Assembly: GCA_900768125.1 (NCBI GenBank)
Contig: CAAGBS010000027.1
Location: 1 to 64,000 of the forward strand
From: Oscillospiraceae bacterium
Lineage (GTDB): Bacteria; Bacillota; Clostridia; Oscillospirales; Ruminococcaceae
DNA length: 64,000 bases
Reading direction: 5' to 3'
The notes beneath the pieces are model-generated. The model saw only the letters and a list, made by a program, of their open reading frames with translations. It was not told the origin of the DNA and searched no databases. Position 1 is the stretch's first letter; each line of letters starts with the position of its first letter. This document shows positions 24,103 through 32,915 of this stretch, in pieces. Both the position numbers and the translations under genes were made by a program.

Positions 24103-25785
24103 ATGAATGAAAAACTGAAATCTGTCGTAACGACAGTCAAGACGAAATGGACGGACGCCTCAAAGATGGCGAAGATCCTCATCATTTCTATACCGATAGT
24201 CGTTATTGCAATTATAATCGTGCTCTGCGTTATGCTCAATTCCAACAAGAGCACTGCGGTGCTGTTTTCCGGGCTTCCCGCGTCGGAATCGGGTGAGATA
24301 GCGTCGGCTATCCAGGAACTGGGCGTTACGGACGTTACGGTGAACACTGACGGCGATATAATCGTGCCGGCTGAAAAGGCCGATTCCCTCAGAATGCAGA
24401 TGTGGGCGCAGGGCTACCCCAAGACCACCATCAACTACGATATCTGGAACAACGGAGTCGATCTCTGGAGCACCGATACGGACAAGCGTGAGGTAAAGCG
24501 CCAGCAGCTTGAAGCGCGTCTGGGCGCTACCATCGCTTCGATGGACAAGATACAGTCCGCGACTGCGAACATCACTCTGCCGGAGGTCTCCAACTACGCG
24601 CTTTCCGACAACAAGGGCGAGAGCCAGTGCGCTGTTTTCATTCAGCTGAAGAATGACGCGGAGCCGCTCACCAACGAGGAAGTTCGCGCCATCTACCGCG
24701 GAGTTACCACCAGCGTTGAGGGGCTGACCAAGGAGAACGTCTCCATCATGGACAGCAAGCTCAACTCCTACGAGTGGGTAGACCCGGAGCTTGACCAGCC
24801 CGATGAGGACGAGAATACCGATAAGTCCGGCGTTGACATCGCAAGAAAGCGCCTGGAGTTCGAGAAAGAGTTCGTGCAGGTGCTGAAGGACGGTCTCGGC
24901 GATATGTTCACCAAGATGTACGGCGAGGACGGCTTCGCATTCAACGTTTCCGCAAGACTGAACTACGATTCCAAAAACACCGAGTCCACGCAGTATACTC
25001 CGGTAGACGGCACCGACCACGGCGTCAAGGACCACGAGGACAGGGTAGCGTGGGGCGGCGCCCTCGATGAGGACGGCAATATCGTCGGAGTTACTCCGAA
25101 TGCAGACCTTTCACCGGATTATCCTACATATACCGGTCTAGAGGACGGTCAGAGCTATTATTATAATAAGGAAGAGATACAGTACAGCGTTTCCAACGTC
25201 AAGGAGACCGTCACCAAGGACGGCTACTCAATTGATTCCCTCAGCGTGGGTCTGGTAGTAAATCAGACCAACATGACCCAGGGCGAGCGCGACGCGCTGC
25301 AGGCTATCGTCGCAAATGCGGCGGGCACTACTGCTGATCTCGTTTCGGTTTACAACATTCCGTTCGTACTCAGCGCCACAAACAACGGCGGCACAAACGG
25401 CGACGGTAATCTGCAGATCATCACTCCGCCTGTCGATACGTTCAGAAATACTCTGCTGTACGTTGTCGTTGGACTTGGCATCGTGCTGATACTGCTTCTG
25501 GTGATGACGCTTATGATGAGCCACTCTAGAAAGAAGAAGATAAGACGCCGCCAGGAGGCTGCGCTTGCAGCTGCCACACAGGCGGGTCAGACGCAGGCTT
25601 CCGCCGGGGCTACTGCACAGGAGCAGGAGTCGCCCGAGGAAGTGGACTTCAACATCGCAAGCCTCACCGAGGAGGCTGCGAAGGAATCCCGCGAGACTAT
25701 ACTCAAGCGAGAGATAAGCGACTTCTCCAAGACCAACCCGGAGATAGTTGCGCAGATCATCAAGAATATGATGAAGGCAGATTAA
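24103..25785 (+). CDS. fliF: Flagellar MS-ring protein FliF
   Basis: FliF forms the membrane-embedded MS ring that anchors the basal body and houses the export gate. The 560-residue product has an N-terminal membrane segment (about 23-44) and YscJ-like ring-building motifs (TAVLFSGLPASESGEIASAI near residue 50; domains to about 300). A second membrane segment lies at about 449-471, and an acidic C-terminal tail ending DFSKTNPEIVAQIIKNMMK binds FliG. The start ATG 24103 follows CGGAGGA. Confidence 0.96.
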   Translation: MNEKLKSVVTTVKTKWTDASKMAKILIISIPIVVIAIIIVLCVMLNSNKSTAVLFSGLPASESGEIASAIQELGVTDVTVNTDGDIIVPAEKADSLRMQMWAQGYPKTTINYDIWNNGVDLWSTDTDKREVKRQQLEARLGATIASMDKIQSATANITLPEVSNYALSDNKGESQCAVFIQLKNDAEPLTNEEVRAIYRGVTTSVEGLTKENVSIMDSKLNSYEWVDPELDQPDEDENTDKSGVDIARKRLEFEKEFVQVLKDGLGDMFTKMYGEDGFAFNVSARLNYDSKNTESTQYTPVDGTDHGVKDHEDRVAWGGALDEDGNIVGVTPNADLSPDYPTYTGLEDGQSYYYNKEEIQYSVSNVKETVTKDGYSIDSLSVGLVVNQTNMTQGERDALQAIVANAAGTTADLVSVYNIPFVLSATNNGGTNGDGNLQIITPPVDTFRNTLLYVVVGLGIVLILLLVMTLMMSHSRKKKIRRRQEAALAAATQAGQTQASAGATAQEQESPEEVDFNIASLTEEAAKESRETILKREISDFSKTNPEIVAQIIKNMMKAD

Positions 25786-25807
25786 GCCTCACTAAGGGGG
25801 GACAGAT

Positions 25808-26830
25808 ATGGCAGAAGCTAAAACCAATGAGGGACTCAGCGCCAACCAGAAGATCGCTCTGGTTCTTGCTGCAATGGGCGCGGACAACGCCTCTGCAGTA
25901 TACAAGCACCTGTCTGACGATGAGATAGAGGCGCTCTCCACCGAGGTCGCCAAGCTGGAATACCAGCCTATCGAGGTAGTCGAGGGCGTTCTCAACGAGT
26001 TCTACGAGCTTTGCCTTACTCAGAAAGTAGTTACCGAGGGCGGCGTGGATTACGCCCGTGAAATACTTGAAAAGGCTTTCGGCGCTGAGGCGGCTAACAA
26101 CCTGCTCCAGAGGATAACGAAGCAGCTAAAGACTAAATCCTTCGACTTCGTGAGAAAGGCAGACTACAAGAACCTGCTCGCGATAGTCCAGAACGAGCAC
26201 CCGCAGACCATCGCGCTGATACTTTCCTATGCAAGGATAGACCAGGCAGCGGCGATACTCGCGGAGCTTCCCAAGGAGAAGCGCGTGGAGGTCGTCGAGA
26301 GAATAGCGCGAATGGACAGAGCGTCGCCTGACGTCATCAAGGCGCTGGAGGCTACTCTGGAAAAGAAATTCGCAAACCTCGTCAATACCGACAGCATGGA
26401 GGTCGGCGGTATTTCTTACGTTGCAGAGGTCATGAACAATGTCGACCGTGCGACCGAGAAGTACATATTCGATGAACTGTCCGCAAGGGACCAGAAGCTG
26501 GCAGACCAGATCAAGCAGAAGATGTTCGTATTCGAGGATATCGTCAATCTGGACTCCATGGCTATCCAGGAGTTCACGAAGCAGGTCGATCCGAAGGATC
26601 TCGCCATCGCTATCAAGGGTTCCACGCAGGAGGTCGCAGAGTGCATATTTGCGAATATCTCCTCCCGTGCAAGAGAGAGCCTGCAGGCGGATATCGAGTA
26701 TCTGCACAATGTTCGTATGCGTGACGTTGAAGCTGCACAGCAGAACATCGTTGCGACTATACGCCGTCTCGAGCAGGAGCAGATCATCACCATCTCCCAC
26801 GGCGGAGGCGGCGACGAGGTCATCGCCTGA
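25808..26830 (+). CDS. fliG: Flagellar motor switch protein FliG
   Basis: FliG is the rotor protein that meets the MotA stator and carries torque. The 340-residue product has the expected three domains: an N-terminal FliF-binding part, a middle domain with the EHPQTIALILSYA motif (about residues 133-145), and a C-terminal domain with charged torque residues around FVFEDIVNLD and RSAREQL-like RAREGLQ positions (here SSRARESLQADIEYL). It starts after GGGGGGACA, 22 bp downstream of fliF. Confidence 0.96.
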   Translation: MAEAKTNEGLSANQKIALVLAAMGADNASAVYKHLSDDEIEALSTEVAKLEYQPIEVVEGVLNEFYELCLTQKVVTEGGVDYAREILEKAFGAEAANNLLQRITKQLKTKSFDFVRKADYKNLLAIVQNEHPQTIALILSYARIDQAAAILAELPKEKRVEVVERIARMDRASPDVIKALEATLEKKFANLVNTDSMEVGGISYVAEVMNNVDRATEKYIFDELSARDQKLADQIKQKMFVFEDIVNLDSMAIQEFTKQVDPKDLAIAIKGSTQEVAECIFANISSRARESLQADIEYLHNVRMRDVEAAQQNIVATIRRLEQEQIITISHGGGGDEVIA

Positions 26831-26883
26831 TGCTGCGGCGTGAAGCACAGTCACTCAGAGTTTCAGCGTAACGGAGGGATACA

Positions 26884-27849
26884 GTGTCAGTTTTAAAAAG
26901 GAACTCCGTTTATTTCGGCGGCGGCATTGACATATCGAACACCATCGACCTGAAAAGGTTTCAGCCGGCTCAGGAGCAGTCTTCGCAGTGTGAACAGCAT
27001 ATCCAGCCGGAACAGCCCGAGGAGCCTAAGAGGCCCGACCCCGAGCAGGAACTGCTGGAAGCAAAGCGCAGGCTTGACGACAAGCTCCAGCAGGTGGCAT
27101 TTCGGGAAAAACAGCTCGAACAGCAGAAAAAGGAACTGGAGGAGCTGAAAGAGCGCTGCGTTCAGCAGGGCAAGGATATAATCCTTGAAGCGAAGAGCCG
27201 TGCCGAGTCGATAGTGAAGACCGCTAACGACAACGCTTCCCAGATAATTTCCGACGCCGAGGCTAACCGCGACAGCGTTTACATCAAGGCGAAAGCGGAC
27301 GGCTTCGAACAGGGCACCCGCGATGGAAGGGAAGCATGTCTCGCCGCCGGGCGTGATATCCTGGACGAGGCAAAGTCATATGCCGAGAAGATAAACGCCG
27401 ATAAAGACAAGCTATTCGCGGACTATGAAAAAGAAATATACGATACCGTCATGCAGATAGCGAAGAAAGTCACGCTGGACAGCATTAGTTCAAAGGACAG
27501 CGCGGCGGTCAAGCGGCTCATCAAAAAAGCTGCAAAGGAATTTCGCAACTGCGAGCGCATAAAGATAACCCTCAACGAAAACGGCGCCAACGAGGAACTG
27601 ACCGGGGACTATGAGTACCTCAAGGAACTCTGCGGCGGCATACCGAACGTGGAGGTGGAGCTTCTGCCGGAGGCTGAGCCGGGAACGGTGATAGTCGATA
27701 ACGGAAGCGAGATAGTGGACGCGGGGATCATGACCCAGCTTCGAATGATACAGGAGTTGGGCGACGGTAAATTCCGCGAACCAAAATCACCCAGGAAAAA
27801 GAAGAATCCCGTCCCCGAGCCTGCCGAAGAAACAGGCGCAGAGGACTAG
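26884..27849 (+). CDS. fliH: Flagellar assembly protein FliH
   Basis: FliH is the regulator/stalk protein of the export ATPase FliI. The 321-residue product starts at GTG (26884, after GGAGGG). It has a Glu/Gln/Pro-rich N-terminal part, a long coiled coil (about residues 50-175, many Ala, Glu, Lys), and a C-terminal FliH/YscL domain with the ESIVKTANDNASQII-type A/K-rich helix and the VEVELLPEAEPGTVIVDNG stretch. A proline/lysine-rich tail ends the protein. It is placed between fliG and fliI as usual. Confidence 0.9.
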   Translation: MSVLKRNSVYFGGGIDISNTIDLKRFQPAQEQSSQCEQHIQPEQPEEPKRPDPEQELLEAKRRLDDKLQQVAFREKQLEQQKKELEELKERCVQQGKDIILEAKSRAESIVKTANDNASQIISDAEANRDSVYIKAKADGFEQGTRDGREACLAAGRDILDEAKSYAEKINADKDKLFADYEKEIYDTVMQIAKKVTLDSISSKDSAAVKRLIKKAAKEFRNCERIKITLNENGANEELTGDYEYLKELCGGIPNVEVELLPEAEPGTVIVDNGSEIVDAGIMTQLRMIQELGDGKFREPKSPRKKKNPVPEPAEETGAED

Positions 27850-27869
27850 ACCCGACAGCGGAGGAAGTC

Positions 27870-29186
27870 ATGGCACTGCAATTCGGAGCATTTCGCGATG
27901 AGATAACAAAATATGACACCTTCCGCTATATGGGAAAGATAGAGAAGATAGTCGGAATGACTATCGAAGCCAGCGGCCCTGCCTGCAATATCGGCGATGT
28001 CTGCCGGATATACTCCAAGGATATGACAAGCTTCATACGCGCGGAGGTCGTTGGGTTCAACAAGAGCAACATTCTGCTCATGCCCTACACTGAGATAGAG
28101 GGCATAGGTCCGGGCAGTATCGTGGATTCCACCGGTGACAAGCTGACAGTCAAGGCGGGGCCGGGACTTATCGGGCGCATAGTCGACGCGGCGGGAATGC
28201 CGCTTGACGGCGGGGACGACCCCGGCTGCACCGATTCCATCTCGATAACCGGCGCGCCGTCGAATCCATTCGACAGACCGCCGATAAAGTCCCAGATAGA
28301 ACTTGGCGTAAAGGCTATCGACGGTCTGCTAACCATGGGCAAGGGGCAGAGAATGGGTATATTCGCTGGCTCCGGCGTTGGTAAGTCTACGCTCATGGGC
28401 ATGATAGCCCGTAAAGTCAAGGCGGATATCAACGTTATCGCACTGGTCGGCGAGCGTGGCCGTGAGGTACGCGAGTTCATCGAGCGCGATCTCGGTCCGG
28501 AGGGCATGGCGCGTTCCGTGCTGGTGGTCGCTACGTCAGACCAGCCAGCAATGATGCGAAGCAAGTGCCCGCTGACAGCTACGGCTATCGCGGAGTACTT
28601 CATGAAGCAGGGAAAGGACGTCCTGCTGATGATGGACAGCCTTACGCGTTACGCCATGGCGCTGCGCGAGGTCGGACTCTCCACCGGGGAACCGCCGATA
28701 GCGAGAGGCTACACGCCGTCCATATATAGCAATATGCCGAAGCTGCTGGAGCGCGCCGGGAACTTCCCGGAGGGCTCGATAACCGGAATCTACACCGTGC
28801 TCGTTGAGGGCGACGACACCAACGAGCCTATTGCAGATACAGTCCGCGGTATCATTGACGGACACATCATTCTTTCGCGTAAGATCGCGGCGCAGAACCA
28901 CTACCCCGCGATAGACATACTGCCGAGCGTCAGCCGATTGATGTCGGAGATAGACTCTCCGGAGCACAAGCAGGCGGCTGGCAAGCTGAGAAATCTGCTT
29001 TCGCTCTACAACAACAACGCCGACCTCATCTCGATAGGCGCGTACAAGCATGGAACTAATCCGGCGCTGGACGAGGCTATCCGAAAGATCGACAGGATAA
29101 ACGAGTTCCTAATGCAGCGGGTGGAGGAATCCTACACGCTGGAGGAAACGGTGCAGCTGCTGATAGCTGCAGTTGGCGATGACTGA
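27870..29186 (+). CDS. fliI: Flagellum-specific export ATPase FliI
   Basis: FliI hydrolyses ATP to help load export substrates into the flagellar type III gate. The 438-residue product shows the F1-beta-like core: P-loop IFAGSGVGKSTLMGMI (about residue 165), the Walker B-type stretch VLLMMDSLTRYAMALREV, GEPPIARGYTPS, and the family-specific HIILSRKIAAQNHYPAIDIL. The length is standard. It sits between its partners fliH and fliJ. Confidence 0.97.
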   Translation: MALQFGAFRDEITKYDTFRYMGKIEKIVGMTIEASGPACNIGDVCRIYSKDMTSFIRAEVVGFNKSNILLMPYTEIEGIGPGSIVDSTGDKLTVKAGPGLIGRIVDAAGMPLDGGDDPGCTDSISITGAPSNPFDRPPIKSQIELGVKAIDGLLTMGKGQRMGIFAGSGVGKSTLMGMIARKVKADINVIALVGERGREVREFIERDLGPEGMARSVLVVATSDQPAMMRSKCPLTATAIAEYFMKQGKDVLLMMDSLTRYAMALREVGLSTGEPPIARGYTPSIYSNMPKLLERAGNFPEGSITGIYTVLVEGDDTNEPIADTVRGIIDGHIILSRKIAAQNHYPAIDILPSVSRLMSEIDSPEHKQAAGKLRNLLSLYNNNADLISIGAYKHGTNPALDEAIRKIDRINEFLMQRVEESYTLEETVQLLIAAVGDD

Positions 29187-29202
29187 TAAGGGGTGACAGG
29201 CT

Positions 29203-29661
29203 TTGAAGAAATTTCAGTTCACGCTGCAGAAGCTGATGGATTTCCGTCAGCAGGAGCTTGACCGACAGAAGAACGCGCTGAGTGTTTTACAGGCTGATCT
29301 ACAGCGTATCTACGCTGAAAAGGAGCAGCTTATAAAGCAGGTGGAGGAATTCAGCGTCGAGCTGGACGAGGTTTGCCGGCACGGTGCGCAGGCGTTCGAA
29401 ATATCCGTGCGCAAGCGATATATAGTCACTCTCCAGCAGGAGATACACGCGCGGGACGCAAACGCAGCCCGCAAGCAGGAAGAAATAAACAAGCAGCTTG
29501 GAGTAGTCGTAGAGGCGACAAAGGACGTCCGCACGTTGGAAAAACTTGAGGAAAAGCAGCTCGAGGACTACAAGGCGGCTGCGAACAAGGAAAACGAGCA
29601 GTTCATAGAGGAGTTCGTTTCCGGGCAGTCGATACGCGCGGTGCAGAGCCGGGGCGTTTAA
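29203..29661 (+). CDS. fliJ: Flagellar export chaperone FliJ
   Basis: FliJ is a small coiled-coil protein that links FliI to the export gate and cycles chaperones. The 152-residue product is almost entirely helical and charged, starts with KKFQFTLQKLMDFRQQELD (the typical FliJ opening) and has heptad-like Leu/Val spacing. The start is TTG 29203, supported by AGGGGTGA upstream and by homology of the first residues. Confidence 0.87.
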   Translation: MKKFQFTLQKLMDFRQQELDRQKNALSVLQADLQRIYAEKEQLIKQVEEFSVELDEVCRHGAQAFEISVRKRYIVTLQQEIHARDANAARKQEEINKQLGVVVEATKDVRTLEKLEEKQLEDYKAAANKENEQFIEEFVSGQSIRAVQSRGV

Positions 29662-29721
29662 ACAGTTTGCATATCCGGGCGGAAGCCCTGATATAGATAC
29701 TATATAAAAGGAGGTGAGCAA

Positions 29722-31365
29722 ATGGCAGTAGCATTCAGCACAGGCGGCTCTGGGTATCCCCGCAGCGACTTCATGATATCTGACGCGGCGCTTCCCGCAA
29801 GGGTAGAAGAAGCGGCAATGGCGGATCAGACCGAGCAGTTTTCCAAAGTGCTGAGCGGTATCGGCGGTAAGACGAAGAATGCTGTTTCAGATAAAATGAC
29901 AGACGAGCAGTCCGGCACGATGAAAACGACTGCGAGGCTTCTTTCGCAGGAGTTCAAGTCCGAGGACGGAAGCGTAGATGTTCAGAAGCTTGTAAAGGCT
30001 ATCGCGGAGGGCGAAATATCCATGGAGGATCTCCCGCAGGAGTTCCTTACCAGCGAGGTGCTGAGCGAGCTTGTGAAGCTTGTCAAGCGGGTGAACGCTG
30101 AGACCAGGGACGAAAAGCCCGCGCAGGAAGATGATCCTAACATTCAGCAGGCGGCGGCAGAACTTGCGGCTATGATGACGCAGACCACAGTTCCCGATGA
30201 CATTGCGGATATGAGTGTGGAGTTATCAGAACTGGCAGGCAAGACAGTACGCCAGGTCGAAGCGGTTTCAGTCAGCACTGAACCGGTACAGCCGGAAGAA
30301 CAGGCGGTTCAGCCGCAGGAAACATTCGTGCAGACCGAGAATGCCGAGGTTCAGCCGGAGGTCGTCGCTGAGGAAGCCGTAGTTACCGACCAGGCGGCGG
30401 ATATCGCTGCTCCGGCGGAGGAAGAACCCCAGCCGGTAAAGACTGCGGAACAGCCGCAGGGCGAAGCCAAGCAGGAAGCAATACCGCAGGAAGCTGTGCA
30501 GACGGTTCAGCCAGCGCAGAATGACGGTCAGCAGTCAGGCGAGGGTCAGTTCAGCCGGCAGGGACAGTCCGGGCAGGGCGGTCAGCAGGCAGCGCAGACC
30601 GTTCAGGTGGGTCAGCAGAGCCAGGACGTGCAGGCGGAAAGCGTGCAGCAGTCTGCGGCAGTAAAGCAGACGGTTCCAGCGGAGGACGCGAAATTCACCG
30701 ATGAGGTGGAAATCGTTGAGGTGAAGACTTCCCCTGTTCTCGAGGAAGCGCCGAAGCAGGAGCAGACTCAGATTTTCACACCGCACGAAGCGCAGCGCAG
30801 CAGGGTAGTTTCGAAGTCGGACGAGCTGGAGATGATAAAATCCGGCGGCGAGAAGACCGATGACAGCCAGGTTCAGAACATGATTCAGCCGCAGACAATG
30901 ACGCCTGAAAAGCCGGTGATATTCACACGGCAGGACGGCACCGAAGTCACGGTGAAGCCCGCAGATGTTGCCCAGCAGGTCGCAGACAGGCTGGTAGAGC
31001 GCGCAGGTCAGGTCGAGGAGGGCGAGACTGAATATACAGTCACGCTGAATCCGGAGGATCTTGGCAGCATTACCGTCAAGATGACAAAGACCGCAGACGG
31101 CGCAGTTTCAGTATCCATCGCGGCGGAGAACTCCAGAACGCTGAAAATGATCGAGGATAACGGCTCCGCTATTCGGGATTCGTTAAGGCAGAACGGCGTT
31201 CAGCTGGAAAACTGGCAGGTAGTCAGCGAATCCAGGCAGGATATGCAGGCGCAGGATTACCGCGGCAGCAGCAAGAACCCCTACCGCGAAAGCGAAGAAG
31301 ATCGCCAGGGCGAAAAGGACAATGACGACGCAGACAGCTTCGCAGAGATAATCGCTTCAATGTAA
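29722..31365 (+). CDS. fliK: Flagellar hook-length control protein FliK
   Basis: FliK measures hook length and switches export specificity through FlhB. The 547-residue product has a variable N-terminal half and a long Gln/Glu/Val-rich, probably disordered ruler segment (about residues 185-385). The conserved C-terminal Flg_hook domain (about 415-500) contains YTVTLNPEDLGSITVKM. The start follows AAAAGGAGGTGAG. Codon use in the ruler stretch differs little from that of its neighbours. Confidence 0.9.
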   Translation: MAVAFSTGGSGYPRSDFMISDAALPARVEEAAMADQTEQFSKVLSGIGGKTKNAVSDKMTDEQSGTMKTTARLLSQEFKSEDGSVDVQKLVKAIAEGEISMEDLPQEFLTSEVLSELVKLVKRVNAETRDEKPAQEDDPNIQQAAAELAAMMTQTTVPDDIADMSVELSELAGKTVRQVEAVSVSTEPVQPEEQAVQPQETFVQTENAEVQPEVVAEEAVVTDQAADIAAPAEEEPQPVKTAEQPQGEAKQEAIPQEAVQTVQPAQNDGQQSGEGQFSRQGQSGQGGQQAAQTVQVGQQSQDVQAESVQQSAAVKQTVPAEDAKFTDEVEIVEVKTSPVLEEAPKQEQTQIFTPHEAQRSRVVSKSDELEMIKSGGEKTDDSQVQNMIQPQTMTPEKPVIFTRQDGTEVTVKPADVAQQVADRLVERAGQVEEGETEYTVTLNPEDLGSITVKMTKTADGAVSVSIAAENSRTLKMIEDNGSAIRDSLRQNGVQLENWQVVSESRQDMQAQDYRGSSKNPYRESEEDRQGEKDNDDADSFAEIIASM

Positions 31366-31382
31366 GCGGGAAAGGAGATAAA

Positions 31383-32402
31383 ATGGCAGGAACATCAGGC
31401 GTACTTTCCTCGTCCGAGCAGATACAGGCGAACTACGAAAAGTATAAGAGCAAGTTCAAGGACGCGACTGAAAATATGGTCAGCTCCGATACGTTCCTCA
31501 GTCTTCTGGTCGCAGAAATGACAAACCAGGACCCTATGGAGCCTACTTCTAATACGGAGTTCGTTACGCAGATGGCGCAGTTCACTTCCCTGCAGTATTC
31601 CAAGGACGCGGCGACCTATTCCCAGTCCAACTACGCTTCCAGCCTTGTCGGAAAGACAGTCACCGCTTCAAAGATGGACGGCAGCAAGCAGGTCACCAAG
31701 ACCGGCGTTGTACAGTCAGTCATGAAGAACGGCGACAAGTACACGCTGAAGATCGATGGCGTCAGCTTTGAGCTTTCCAACATCACCTCTATTTCGGAGA
31801 GCGCTTCTTCCGACACCGGCAGCTCCAACACTTCGCTCGGAGAACTTATCGCAAAGGCTTCGACGATGATAGGCATGAGCGCTACGGTAAATCCCACGGT
31901 AAACGGCGGCTCGCTGCTTGATTCGGGCATAATCACATCTATCCAGGTCAAGGACGGTCAGGTGCGCGTTATCATCAACGACAAGGGCTATGCGCTGGAC
32001 GACATCGTTGAGGTGGCTTATCCGATAATTGAGACGGAGCCCGACGATAAGACGGACGACGCAGGCAAGACCGATACCGAAAGCAAGGCAGACGATACAG
32101 CTTCCGCCGACAAGACCGACGACGCCGATGACTCAGACAAGATCGACGAGTCAGTGATAGACCCGGACGACGGAGTTGTCACCGACGCGGAGCTTGACCT
32201 TATCATCGAGGAGCACCGCAGAAAAGCCGAGGAATCCCAGAACGAGAACGTGAACGAGATGATGGCGGCAGTCGACGCGATGAACAGCGCGGCAAGGGCT
32301 GAAACGGCAGCGCTCTACGAGGATACCGAGGAAGTAACTCAGCCGGTCACACCGGACGACTATATCGCAGACGATATTGCAGATCTTGAAGATCTCATCT
32401 GA
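31383..32402 (+). CDS. flgD: Flagellar hook capping protein FlgD with acidic tail
   Basis: FlgD caps the growing hook and is lost when assembly ends. The conserved N-terminal region is present (DTFLSLLVAEMTNQDPMEPTSNTEFVTQMAQFTSLQ, about residues 35-70), followed by the central fold (to about 215). At 339 residues it is clearly longer than most FlgD proteins. The extra C-terminal part (from about 217) is very rich in Asp, Ser, Thr and Lys, then ends in a charged helix and DDIADLEDLI. The tail looks disordered, and its role is unknown. Confidence 0.9.
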   Translation: MAGTSGVLSSSEQIQANYEKYKSKFKDATENMVSSDTFLSLLVAEMTNQDPMEPTSNTEFVTQMAQFTSLQYSKDAATYSQSNYASSLVGKTVTASKMDGSKQVTKTGVVQSVMKNGDKYTLKIDGVSFELSNITSISESASSDTGSSNTSLGELIAKASTMIGMSATVNPTVNGGSLLDSGIITSIQVKDGQVRVIINDKGYALDDIVEVAYPIIETEPDDKTDDAGKTDTESKADDTASADKTDDADDSDKIDESVIDPDDGVVTDAELDLIIEEHRRKAEESQNENVNEMMAAVDAMNSAARAETAALYEDTEEVTQPVTPDDYIADDIADLEDLI

Positions 32403-32423
32403 ATAAAGCATGGAGGCTTTAAA

Positions 32424-32828
32424 ATGCTGATAAGCGAGTACTTAGCGCTTCGCAGCCAGATCAGCGTTACCACAGGAAACGCGGCAGTACAGCCGGCGGG
32501 AACGGCAAAGGAAGCCATTCCGCAGGGAGGCTCTTTCGCAGAGGCACTGCAGCAGAAGCTCAGCGAGAAGCAGGGCGTGGAATTTTCCAAGCACGCCATA
32601 CAGCGGCTCGAGGAGCGCAGCATAGACCTTTCCCGGGACAGCACGCTCGAACGTCTCAACAAGGGCGTGGAACTGGCGGCGGGAAAAGGCAGCACCGAGA
32701 CCCTCGTACTTGTGGGAAGAAACGCTTTTGTTGTGAGCGTAAAAAACAACAAGGTCATAACTACCCTTTCAGACAACGAACTGCAGGGGAACGTATTCAC
32801 CAATATTGATTCGACCGTTATCGTATGA
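32424..32828 (+). CDS. Flagellar operon protein (TIGR02530-type)
   Basis: The product is 134 residues with a variable N-terminal linker. The conserved core has FSKHAIQRLEERSIDLS, then LVLVGRNAFVVSVKNNKVIT and NVFTNIDSTVIV. It matches the small protein regularly found between flgD and flgE in Firmicute fla/che operons. The function is unproven; a chaperone or regulator for hook proteins is usually suggested from position. It starts after GGAGG, 21 bp past flgD. Confidence 0.88.
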   Translation: MLISEYLALRSQISVTTGNAAVQPAGTAKEAIPQGGSFAEALQQKLSEKQGVEFSKHAIQRLEERSIDLSRDSTLERLNKGVELAAGKGSTETLVLVGRNAFVVSVKNNKVITTLSDNELQGNVFTNIDSTVIV

Positions 32829-32915
32829 ACGGACCTGAATGGAATTCATGCCCCGGCTGCGAATGAGACGGGGCGGCGGTCAAGTCGATGACAATTTATT
32901 CTGGAGGTCAATTAA

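Noticed and set aside
30280..30900. Repeat array in fliK
   Set aside because: The Gln/Glu-rich codons give a repetitive look, but there is no regular DNA repeat unit. It is the disordered ruler segment of FliK.
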